This document shows, piece after piece, positions 27,053 through 37,292 of a stretch of 64,000 nt of DNA. Numbering within the stretch: the first letter of the stretch is position 1; each line of letters opens with the position of its first letter. A program made the position numbers and the translations under genes. The stretch comes from Struthidea cinerea (Eukaryota > Chordata > Aves > Passeriformes > Corcoracidae): contig VZTI01001048.1 of the NCBI GenBank assembly GCA_013397865.1, positions 2,267,819-2,331,818 on the forward strand. Reading direction: 5' to 3'. The notes below the pieces were generated by a model. The model saw nothing but the letters and a program-made list of their open reading frames with translations. It ran no database searches and had not been told where the DNA came from.

Positions 27053-27513
27053 AATGATGACAACAGAGTGATTGCAGCCTTTTTAGATGTGGCTGAGTAA
27101 TATCTGGATGGGCAGATCAAAGACTGATAGTATTCCAGCTGTTTTTGTGTGAGATGTGGATTACAAAATGCACCCATCTGAGGAAATTCTGGAGTGCTGA
27201 GCTGTGCTGGGTTCTGTATGCTGCTCACCACAGGCTGCCCTTGGGCCAGCAAGTGTGCAGCTGGCTCAGGTGTAGCCAAACACACTTGGTTAGTGCTCTG
27301 GCTGCCATGTGAACACACTCTTGGTGGGCTGAGCTGCTCTGTTTCTGGCGTGCAGCCTGGTCCTCTACAGATTGATCCTAACAGAGTTGACTTTTCTGTG
27401 TGTTCGAAGTCTGGTTTGCTGCTTCCTAGGGCCAGGGCTTTCGCTGTCATTATGGTCATCCTCAGAGCTTTGCCTTGTCTGTCTCTCCTCTGGAAAGCAT
27501 AGTCTGAGCCCTT
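27043..27513 (-). CDS. Possible coding exon, unknown protein
   Basis: The minus-strand sequence after ATTAACAG (exon start 27513) or CTTTCCAG (27489) is open in two frames. The frame in phase with the upstream exon runs to a stop at 27365 and encodes an acidic/basic stretch including SSEDDHNDSESPGPRK. A second frame runs open from about 27513 to 27043 (first ATG 27459) and is rich in P, S, Q and T, resembling a disordered protein region. Both candidate acceptors keep the same phase because they lie 24 bp apart. The pyrimidine tracts are weak. No protein family was recognised; a decayed exon or chance remain possible. Confidence 0.25.
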   Translation of the reverse strand, partial: KGSDYAFQRRDRQGKALRMTIMTAKALALGSSKPDFEHTEKSTLLGSICRGPGCTPETEQLSPPRVCSHGSQSTNQVCLATPEPAAHLLAQGQPVVSSIQNPAQLSTPEFPQMGAFCNPHLTQKQLEYYQSLICPSRYYSATSKKAAITLLSSLWT

Positions 27514-27682
27514 CTGTTAATACATTGTTTCCTTGTTTTCCTCTCTGAGCATGAGACACTGACATTTTTAAGACCATTTAGTGTGGTGGAGGCAGGAGCA
27601 GAGATCATGGGATACATTAGTTATATCTCCAAATAGCTTGATAGCAAAACTTGCATTCTGAATGGGCTGTGCCTTGACTCAC

Positions 27683-28003
27683 CAAACATTTCCAGTATCA
27701 AACACAGCTTTGTGGGTGCTTTGGGCTGAATTGGATCCACACTGTTTGCATTTGGCAGGAGGTTGTCTTCAAGAACCCATTTGCTGTTGACAGAAGGCTG
27801 TTGGATTTGCTCAGTCTTTGAGAAGTCATTATTTTCTTCTGCTGTGGGAGGTTTCTTCAGGACAAACGGTGTTTTTTCGATGGTCTGCTCCATGATCTCC
27901 ATTTGTGTCCGGGTGGCTGCTCACGATGCAGAGAGGGGAAGGTTGATGGCAGCATTTGGCTCTCTTCACTCTCTGTGGCCCCACTTCAGACTGCGCAGGG
28001 AGC
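27683..28003 (-). CDS. Possible first coding exon, unknown protein
   Basis: On the minus strand TTGTGTTTTAG precedes position 28003, and TTTG followed by GTGAGT ends the exon at 27683: a good acceptor and a near-consensus donor 321 bp apart. An ATG at 27902 in good Kozak context (ACAAATGG) opens a frame that stays open through the donor, in phase 1. The product begins MEIMEQTIEKTPFVLKKPPT. It is hydrophilic and rich in E, N, Q, P and K, with no signal peptide or membrane segment. Joined to the exon starting at 27513 or 27489 it would give 122 or 114 aa after a 169- or 193-bp intron. No homologue was recognised. A lineage-specific small gene, a lncRNA exon with a chance ORF, or a relic are all possible. 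Confidence 0.3.
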
Positions 28004-28690
28004 CTAAAACACAAGATAAATGCTGCTGCATGTTGGTCACCAGTATTAAAGGCCCTTCTGTGATCTTTGCCCTGCAGGTACTGCAGCCTTCCTGCACACT
28101 GGTGTGTGCTATAACTGTAGTACATTATCATGCTAATCATTATTAGTATTCTCCAGATATAGTCAAAAATAATCTGATTGTTATAAAAGAGAGTTAGGAT
28201 GGGAGAGAGTTAAGCAAGACAGAGGAAATCGTAAGAGCCATAAGAATAATGCTGGTTCCTGGCCTCAATGAAAAAGGGAAAGAAAAAAAAAGTGAATGTT
28301 TTTGCTTTTCTGATATATTATTTGCCCTTTGATAGCCCATATCTTGTTCACAAAGAGGAAGAAAGCTTCTCCCCTCACTAGTTGCTTATTATTGCTATAT
28401 TGCTATTGAAGCACACTTGAAATTCATTTAATATCTCTTTCACATTTTCTGTCACAGAGGGAATCAATATTCAAGCAAGCCTGTCACCTCCAGAAGTAAC
28501 CCATAGAACTCCCTTCCCTCAAATACTTTTCACATTAAGTGTTGCCCCCTGACACGTACCCTTTCCCCAGCCCCACCCCACCCCGGCTCCGCTGGTCTGT
28601 GGTCAAAGTGTTAGGCAACAGTTTTTATTAACTGTAATAACAATATTGCAGGGATGGCCAATTTAAACTGAAGTCCAAGCACAGCCCTGC
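28004..28690. other. Non-coding stretch, nothing recognised
   Basis: Contains a C-rich patch at about 28560-28590. No gene or repeat was recognised. Confidence 0.5.
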
Positions 28691-28699
28691 ATTTCACAG

Positions 28700-29025
28700 C
28701 TGATTCATATTGACGAGCGCTGCTTACCCTGTGAACTGTGAGCTGCTGGAATGAGCAACGCAGCTGCGGTTTTCTTTCAAGTTCCAGGATCCAAAGGCAG
28801 CAGTAATTGTTTTTGAAATGTTTCTTTTTATTCTTATTAAATAAGTTCATTGTATGCGTTGAAACCTGGATCAGTCCTGCTCTGATTTGCTTCCCTTTTC
28901 ATTGCCAGGCCGAAAGCGCAGAAGCAGTGTGTGTGTTTTGGATTGCTTCTAAACCATAATAAAAATATCCTTTCTGCAGGGAAAGGGTGCCATCTCTGCC
29001 GTTTCCACAGAAATGTGTAGTCCAT
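28700..29025 (-). other. Open minus-strand stretch with a donor-like site
   Basis: Two consecutive minus-strand frames (28837-29025 and 28611-28850) surround a donor-like ACAGGGTAAGC at about 28720-28730. Plus-strand acceptor-like sites also exist here (CTTTTCATTGCCAG ending at 28908, CCTTTCTGCAG ending at 28979), so orientation is ambiguous. If real, it would lie upstream of the minus-strand exon candidate at 27683-28003. The evidence is weak. Confidence 0.15.
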
Positions 29026-30747
29026 AATTAGTCAGGATTTCCAACTCGGAGTGCTAAATGGAAGAGACAGGGCGAACAAGAAACCCAACAAAATAACTTG
29101 ATTTTTATTTAAGCTAACATAAAAGTGCAGAAATATGTTAGTCATATATCATGACAGATTCTAGCCCAGACTAATTCAGTTCTTCGTGTGTGTATTGGCA
29201 TAGGGAATCAAAGCCTGTTTGAAAAGATGTGCTTACAAAGTAAGGCACTTTACCAACTGTCAGGAACTGCTTTGAAAAGCATCCTTACCTCTCGATACTA
29301 TTTACCTTGAGGATGTACACTGTATATGCTCTCTTCAGCTTAAAGGCCCAAGGCTTGAGTAGCAGCAGTTACTGTATCTTCCAGAAACCCCTTGTAAATT
29401 ATCGCATATGTGCCTTGCAGCACCAGGCTGTTTGCTCAGCAGGCAAACACAATGCAGCAGCATTATTAAATTTCCATGAAGTTTACCAAATTTGCAGGAT
29501 CAGTAGGGTGGACCCAACAGGGAAGCTTTCCTACAGCCTACAGCACCTTCAAAGCAGCTGATGGTGCTGCTGATACTTTGCATTCTGCTGTTACTCTACT
29601 GCTGTAGCCATCTACTTAATCTCCACAGCAAAGATTAGTTTATTCGATTAAGTCTGTTCCCTATAGACCATCCCTGTAGCTCCTTGGAAGGCATCAAGAC
29701 TGTGTGTCTCCAACCTTTTACCAGCTAAAAAGATTCAATAAAGTAATCTTTTCCCCCTCCTTTTATATGATTGGAAAATAAATTGAAAATGAATTTCAGT
29801 TATTGCTTGTGTTTTAAATATGAGATAAAGGTCAGCCCCCTCTAGCTATCTCCATAGATGGAGATTAACATGAGCATGTTCCATTATAAAATCATATAGC
29901 AGTTTTGTAAATCTGTCAAGTCATCTACAAATATATAATTAGTCTGTTAGATTTTGAAATCAATAAACAATGACTTTTTAGTGCTGTGCCTAGAAAGCTT
30001 TGCTAGAGAGTGCTTTAGGCATAGGAGTCCAAATAGCAAAAAATTTGCCCTGTATACATTATGCTGCTCTCTGGATGTTTAGATGTCGAAGGTTAATTGA
30101 AAATTAGGTGTATGTATGTGCTTTTTTATTACATGTGTAACTCTACTTAAGAAAAGAAAGTAATTTTAAAGTTGGATTTTTTTTTTTTCTTAAAGCAGCG
30201 TGTCAAGCAGTGGATGTTCAAAATGTAAACTTCCCATTTTTCTTTTCATAGTTGGCTCCAGTGAGATGGTGACTGTGAATGTTTGTAAGGCAACATTCAT
30301 AGACATATTTATACAAGGCATGTGTTCACCGTTTGTCATCACTGTCACAGAACATGATTTCCTGGGTCAGAAAATTGACTTCAAAGCTTGACCCTAAAGA
30401 TTTGACTTGCCTGTTTGCTTATTCTGGTTCAAGATGTGATGTCAAAAGCTGTCCTATTAGTGGCACCTTTTCACATTTAGTTTGCTCAGGTTGATAATAA
30501 TGATACTGGAAGGACCGCATTTTGATGTTGAAAGAGGGGAAGGAGCACTGCTGAAATTGATGGTGTTGACAGTAGGAGGTGAGATTGGGAAAACATATAT
30601 TAAAATGTGGATATTATTTTAAGTGACAACATTCCTTTGTTAGAATGTTAAGTGTCATCATGAAATTAAATTTGTTGGTGTATCCTGTTCCTAAACTAAG
30701 ATAATTTTTTTCATGCCATATAGGCACTGTTTATATACCAGTTGCAA
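29026..30747. other. Non-coding stretch, nothing recognised
   Basis: AT-rich, with short frames only and no repeat recognised. Confidence 0.5.
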
Positions 30748-30765
30748 ATATATATATATATATAT
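30748..30765. repeat. (AT)9 microsatellite
   Basis: Nine uninterrupted AT units. Confidence 0.95.
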
Positions 30766-31217
30766 GGTTTGAATGCAATTTTCAAAGTGGGTTAATTAGA
30801 ACACACTTATTAGAATGGATAACACTGTTTCTTGTAGCAATTTTAGTGCTGAATTTTGATATGCAGAAATTCATTGTTTCTAAAGTCTATTTGCTTTAGA
30901 AATAGGCTCATATAATTTTATCTCTAGCTCCCAAAATCAGAACTGCTATCATTCATCTCCTGGTTATGTTAATGTGGCATTGTTGCAAGTTCCTGAATAT
31001 ATATAAGGGTCTGTCAGAATCCAGGCAACTCAAAGAATAAAAAAATTTCAAAATTAGATTACTGAAACACTTAACAAGAAGACACTTGTGGCAGGATAAA
31101 TGTCAAATCAATAACTTAATGCTCACAACTGAGTATCCTGGGTTTTAACTAATGATTACCTGTTTATTGATCTACCTTTTGACACCAAAGTCAGAAATAC
31201 TGTGATACTCTTTATTT

Positions 31218-31235
31218 AAAAAAAAAAAAAAAAAA
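31218..31235. repeat. A18 homopolymer
   Basis: Eighteen consecutive A. The sequence upstream shows no recognised retrotransposon, so it need not be a retroposed tail. Confidence 0.95.
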
Positions 31236-31581
31236 GGCAAGGAAAGGGAATCTCATGCAATATAACATCTACATCAGTGACAGTTTCCACAGCATGCTGA
31301 TAGCTTGACATGGTTCAATCTACTTGTGTTGTTTGTTGCTAGCGAAGTTAAAATAGATGGGCTTCCCGTTTTAATATGACCTCATAACAGTTAATTTCTA
31401 TTAGGTCATATCTCTAAGTTTCCAAGGTACTTAGCTGGCACAGACCTCAGTGGAATGTAAAGTAGTCAGTGTGTAAGGTCATCATAGAGGAGAATTGCAA
31501 CCCTGAGCCTTGCTTAGGGTGCACAGCCCTGAGCTCCTTTGTTGGATATTAACAATAGGTTTCACTTGTCAATTTAGACAC

Positions 31582-31606
31582 TATTATTAATAATAATAAT
31601 AATAAT
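31582..31606. repeat. (TAA)n microsatellite
   Basis: About eight TTA/TAA-type trinucleotide units; the run switches from ATT to TAA at 31588. Confidence 0.9.
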
Positions 31607-31609
31607 TTT

Positions 31610-33930
31610 ATTCCCTGCGTTTCCTTGTTTTTGTAATACTACAGTGACCAGTACTCACATTTACACATTTTTTTCTTTCCCTGTTGTAGCTGGTGCAAAA
31701 TTCCCATTCCATTAAGATCCAGTATTTATAGAGTTGTTCATTTCTTCCCTAAGCATTTGTGGGTTGTGATCCCTTTGTGCTGTCAGGTAAAAACTGCAGC
31801 TGCCTCCCTGTGCAATGCTTGGCACTTTTTTAGGTATGAGGCAGTCTGGGTAGAGGCAATGCTGCTGTTGGGGGTTCTTCAAGCTTCTAAGGTCAAAAGT
31901 GGAATTTCGGTCTTTAGAATCAAGTTATATCGATTTTTTGGCTATTTTGTTTTTTCATTTCTTGATGTTCACATTGTTGTGTTTTGGTTGCTCTGTTGGG
32001 TTTTTGTCATTGTTGATTTTATATATTTTCTTCCTGTGCAGTTTGTATAAAAGCAGCTTTCTCTCTCTAAGCAGCAGGGGTGTCTGTTCAATTGGTCTAG
32101 CAGTAGAACAAATGGAGTTCCTGGTAAGGGGAACAGGAGAGAGAAACTCGTTGACAAGTCACACTGTAGTCAGGGTATAGGAGTGGTGCTCCCCTGTAGA
32201 AATAGTCAGATTCTGCCAGCTTTGCTTGGAAGTACATTCCAATCCCACAAATAAAAAACTTCAATACACAAATATGGACTTCACAACTTGACCTAGTGGA
32301 CAGGCATCATCAAACTGTTAGTGGGATTGATGGAGTTAAATCTGACTAATGGTCTCTTTTCTATTGAGGTGGCTGCTTAGTGCTGGTAAAAATTATATAA
32401 TAATATAATATCATCTAAATCAAGATAATTACTCAGGAATATGTTAATCAAGGATGATATCTCTTACTGCTTAGCTTGTCTGTTTGTACAAATTTATACA
32501 TACAAAGTTCACTGAGAGGCCCAGAGTGCTTAAATACTGCATTCATTGCCTAAAAGCTAAAGTGAAACTAAATCACAGCCAAGTCTCTTGATTGCATCAT
32601 TTAAAAATAACCATTTGAGTAAGAATGCTATTCAAACTGCAAACAGTAAATGCCCAAACTTCATGTTGTTTGCTTCACCCATCCCTTTTCAAATGTACAA
32701 AAACTTCTGATACCTTTCCAATGAAGACAGGTTTGCAGCAGAGGGAAGAAGGAGAGGAAATATGTAGGACTAAATGAGTAAAAACCTCTATTAGGTGTGA
32801 CACACGCATTTCAGTTGTAATTAGAGAATTTTTTCTTCAAGAAAGTCACTTTGACTTTAAAAACTAAACAAGTCCTGAATGAGCTGCTAATTATGATGCA
32901 TGTCTAACTGAATGGTTGAGCACGTTTTTAAGCACTCTTCTTGCTTAAATTGTTCACATGAATTTCTTCCCTTTTTTTTTTTTCCACTCCCCCGAAACAG
33001 AGTTGGTTGGTCAAGTTGATCTCTTGTTTGAAATTCAATCAAGGGCATTAAAGTGTAAACCAGTTGGAAAAACAAATTGCTTAGGGAAATCATTTGCTTA
33101 AACAACAACAAACAAGCACTGGTAATCTTCTTACAGAAATTAATGAAGGGAAAACCCCCTCAGCTTGGGTGGATAATGATCCTTAGCTATCATGTAACAA
33201 GCCTACAAGGTTTAGGGAGAAGGTGAAAATTAAGAAAGCTGGATTAAACTGCACTTCCAAAGGAACGAAAAGAAATTCAGGATAAGGATCAGTTCTCCCA
33301 CTTTGAGATTGAAAAGTAGTTCTGAACTGGAAAGATCCTAATCCTTTATGCAAATGTGGTTTAAAGTTAAGTTTTCATCTCAGAATGCTTTTTATTTCTA
33401 CCGTATAGCTAATAAATTAAACACTTAAAAATAATTCAGGCAACTATCTTGTTAACAGTCACTTTAAAATGAAAGCTTTTTCATCAGGTAGAGCTATAAA
33501 ACTAGTAAATGCAAAAAAAAATTGTTACCTTTATCTTCTCATGATTGTCTTTAATGCTTATTATTTACTAATTAATCTCCTCAAATTATTTAACCACAAA
33601 ATTGAGATCTCTTCACATTAGGGCCTGCCCCAGAGGATATTCATGAGGGACTTCCTGATTACTCAACAAAATTTAATTACTTTTCTCAGTACCTACATGT
33701 TTATCTTTCAATAATGATAGGAGCTACCTTCTCTTCCACTGAGAAACTAAACTTTCATTTCATTTGGTCCTCATTGAAACAAATAAGTTGCTGATTGATA
33801 TATTATGTCATATATATTTTACTTTAAAAATGTAAATAGCTGTTTCAGTAAAAAGTTTTTAATTATCTTATTTCTGTTTAGTTTTGGAAAAGGTCATTGA
33901 ACACTGCAGTTAATTATCTCTACCTCCACC
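31610..33930. other. Non-coding stretch, no gene recognised
   Basis: A T/G-rich patch at about 31930-32045 produces overlapping hydrophobic frames (97 and 93 codons) that are compositional artefacts. An octamer-type ATGCAAAT (POU factor site) occurs at 33348-33355. Confidence 0.5.
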
Positions 33931-33948
33931 AAAAAAAAAAAAAAAAAA
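33931..33948. repeat. A18 homopolymer
   Basis: Eighteen consecutive A preceded by CTACCTCCACC. Confidence 0.95.
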
Positions 33949-35261
33949 GTGTTCAAGTTGTCTTCTGTCTTTTCCCTTATCTTAAGGCTTATCATTGCTC
34001 AAGGTTTGTTTTAAGTCAATGGAAGAGCTGAAAAGCGAAGTGATGGAAATACATGTTTCGTGACTGTTAGGACAGGTGGAACAATTCTGTCAAAATATCA
34101 CATGAAAGCTTTACTAATTAAATGAAAAAGAGGTATTTGGGGATCTGTGCTCTGTCTCTAGGTGGACCCTGGGGGAAGCCAGTTGGCAGTCACCCACCTA
34201 AACTCAATCCTAATGCAGTGGAAGTTGTAGGTGGATGTTCATTTAGGCACCAAGCCCACAAACACTTAGAGGCACACTCAGATTTATGTGACACTTTGCA
34301 GTGCATCAAGTTAACTGCATACCTAGGCATGCCTTTGCAGGAGTGGGGCAGTGCTTTGTCTAGGCACACACAGTTCACACATTTTCAGAGGAATGGTGAC
34401 ATCAGGAGGTGTAAGAATTTCATGATATCTACTCAACAGGTCTGAAATGTATTACACATGGTGTGAAGGCTGCTGAAAAATGTTATTTAATCTTGAGGGA
34501 TGAGGGGGAGAGTGCAGGGGGAAATTAAAATCAGAACAGTAATAATTACTTTAAAGTTTTGTACTGTGATATCACCTTGCCATTAAGCCTGATGTCCTCC
34601 TTTCATGGAATTTCGCCTGGCCTAGTCTCAAATACATTTAAAGTGTTAAGTAATACGAAGTCAATGAAGCTCGTGATGCTTTAAAGTTCTTAGAGACTGA
34701 TTGTTTTACATTTCAGTGTAGATTAGATCAGACTGAGCAGAAGTCACTTCATATGAAATATCCTCGAGTGTGTAATCATTTGATTTAATTTTGTAGCCTC
34801 AATCTAGAATTTAAGTGAGAAGAGTGAAATAAGAAGTCCTTCACATTCACTTCATTGAATCTCTTTTCATGGCTAGTCAATAATTCCTTATATGAACAGA
34901 TATACAGGAAATTGTACACATTTTGAAAGCTTGAGTAGCTGTCTGAAATATTACAGCTAAAATCAGTTTATTCTTTTTCTTTCTAAAAGAACTTTCAAGA
35001 ATATTAGAATGAATTTTTAAAATTATGCTTAAAATAATGATCATATCAGTGTTTACAGAGTTTTTGAAAAAAAAAAATCAAGATTCCAAAAGGCAAATCT
35101 CTCAACTATGAAAAAATATGCCTTCAACATAGCATTTTTAAAAAGCTGTTTCCCTTTCAACCATATTAATATAGGAATAGAATTATACTAAAGCATGTTT
35201 CTTTAAAATTATCATATTTACAGTCCTTATCTGGTTCCTGTATCTATAACCATGAGCATTT
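33949..35261. other. Non-coding stretch, nothing firm
   Basis: The 34122-34440 part has higher GC and words such as GGTGGATGTTCATTTAGGCACC that could be a worn-out ancient repeat. The match is too weak to name. A 107-codon plus-strand frame there is not convincing. Confidence 0.4.
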
Positions 35262-35600
35262 CCAAGACTGTAGGGTAGATACAGAATATCCCTGCCCAGT
35301 AGGGCAATGCAGTCATCTGACAGTCAGGGAACCGGAGCACAAAGAGACTCAAGTCCTGATCCTCAAAGATTTTTAGATGCTTAATGCATTTCTTACAAAA
35401 AATTAGAATTCTTACTTATTTTCATTGAGAGTTAGAAGCTTAACAGGAGTATGTTTTCTAACTACATTTTGAGTATCTTGACCTAAGTGATCAAGATATT
35501 TTCATAGAATAGGGATTTAAATTTAGCCAAATTTAAATAAAGCCAAACCTTAGGCTCAATGCTTTAGTTACTCGGCCACTCTTTCCTGCAGCCAGGCTCC
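35262..35600 (+). repeat. Ancient CORE-SINE-like repeat split by a MITE-like insertion
   Basis: The left part (35270-35350) contains ATCCCTGCCCAGTAGGGCAATGCAGTC and CAGGGAACCGGAGCACAAAGAGACTCAAGT, resembling the 'tccctgccc...ggaaactgaggcacagagag' middle of amniote CORE-SINEs. The tail GCTTTAGTTACTCGGCCACTCTTTCCT (about 35560-35588) resembles the SINE 3' end 'gctttaaccactaggccactctgcct'. Between them, 35352-35445 begins TCCTGATCCTCAAAGATTTTTAGATGC and later has CATTGAGAGTTAGAAGCTTAAC. That matches a second palindromic MITE type ('gatcctcaaaggtatttaggtgcctaa ... cattgggagttaggcacc'). This is read as a nested insertion. Confidence 0.45.
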
Positions 35601-37223
35601 TGCAGATAAATGCCCAAATACTACTGCAGAGCAGATGAAACAAAGATATGAAATATGTTCATGGTTATTGGTGCAAATGTCCCTTGTACCCATAAAATGG
35701 TGTACCTTGTATTTTCTAATTTGTCTCAGTGTCTAACAAAATCTAGGCATGAAACAAAAGGCCTCTGGCCATCCTAATAAATATGAATGTATCCATCCAA
35801 ATAATGGCTGGCCAAGTCTGAGTTTACCGTCTGCTTTCTTCTGAAGCCCTAATAGTTTTGAATTCAATGTGAGGTTCATGCAGAATAGTCTAAGTCAAAC
35901 AGCTTTGAAAATAAAAAAGATAATAGTTCAAAGATTCTAGGACACAAAGATGAGGTAAATGTAGTAGCATCTGTTAATCTTAGAAGATTTCTAGCACATC
36001 TGCCTATGATTTTTAGGTGCCAAGTGAAGTTAAGGTTATTGTGATCCTCTTCAGCATTTGTGGCAATAGTTACATGCCAAGAGAAAATGTGCAGAAAAGA
36101 AAAACTCTGTGGGTTCTTTTAGGGAAGAGACCTAGTCTAAGATGCTTGTAAGTTAAAGATAGGAAGGACTCATATAACCAAGGAGGTGAGCAACCTACAT
36201 CACTTCTACGTCTTTCAGCTTGTTCTTTGCCAGCTTAAAGTTCTGCATTAAAAATGTGTGTGTATATGTAGGATCTAGGAACCGTTGCAATAAAATTGGC
36301 ATATTGGGGACTCTATTTCTTTACAAAAGTTCAGAGTTGCCCACTGGCTAAAGGAGGGAGTTGAAGTGTATCCATGGAGCTTGGGCTGTTCTTCAGCAGC
36401 CAAGACTTACTGCAGTGGGAAATGTTGGCTCCTACAATTCACTAACAGTAGTGAATGTTTTCATACTCATTTTATTGAATTTACAAAGCACAAGGAGGGC
36501 TTGGCTTTGAGAAACAATTCCAGTACTCCAGAGGTCCAAAAGTAGGAGTAATAGCAAGAAACAACATGTTTTAATAAATTTTTTCTATGCTGGTGGCACA
36601 AGTTTGGGAGGAGCTAAAATCATAAAGGATAATTTACTAGGTCCTGTTTCAGATTGTGAGACTCTCACCAAAAGACCTCCAGCTTTCTATAAGAATCCTC
36701 TGTCTAGTTTAGCAGGAGCTCTTCTCTTGGATGATTCCTGAAGGTGCCTGTAGAGCTCTACCTGCCAGTGTTTTTGCTGATTCCTGTTTAATGCCATGTT
36801 TTGCATGCTACTCCATGTAAGAGATGTCCTAAGTTCGTTACTACTGCAGAACTGGCTGTTCTGGCTGAGAAAAAGATCAAGTTGAAAGGAACATCCTAAA
36901 TCTGATGTGTTCAGGTCAGATAGAGCTGTGTTATGGACCACAGAGGAATAAAATTTAAATAAAATGTCTTATATCTCTGTTTTCTCACCACTGTCTCTGT
37001 ACCTAATTGCAGGACTGAGAAAGCATCATTGCAATAGTGTCTTGCTACAGACAGAACTCTTCTCAGAGACTTAAAATTATTCATGGGCATTTGTGGAATC
37101 GAGATATCCTTCTGTAAATCAGGACAAGTGGTATGATCCTTGAGCAAAAGGGAAATAAACAACAAAAAGAAATACTAACATATATATGCTTTTGGTATAA
37201 TTGTATGGGTAATATAATGTGTA
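35601..37223. other. Non-coding stretch, nothing recognised
   Basis: Short frames and no repeat recognised. Confidence 0.5.
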
Positions 37224-37292
37224 ATTATTTCAGTTTTACTAGTGAGGGAACTAAGGCACAGAAAATTAGGTATGTCATGTGAGAGAACACAA
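37224..37292 (+). repeat. MIR-like SINE fragment
   Basis: TTTTACTAGTGAGGGAACTAAGGCACAGAAAATTAGGTATGTCATG parallels the MIR/CORE-SINE core 'ttttacagatgaggaaactgaggcacagagaggttaagtgacttg'. Only the core is readable. Confidence 0.55.
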
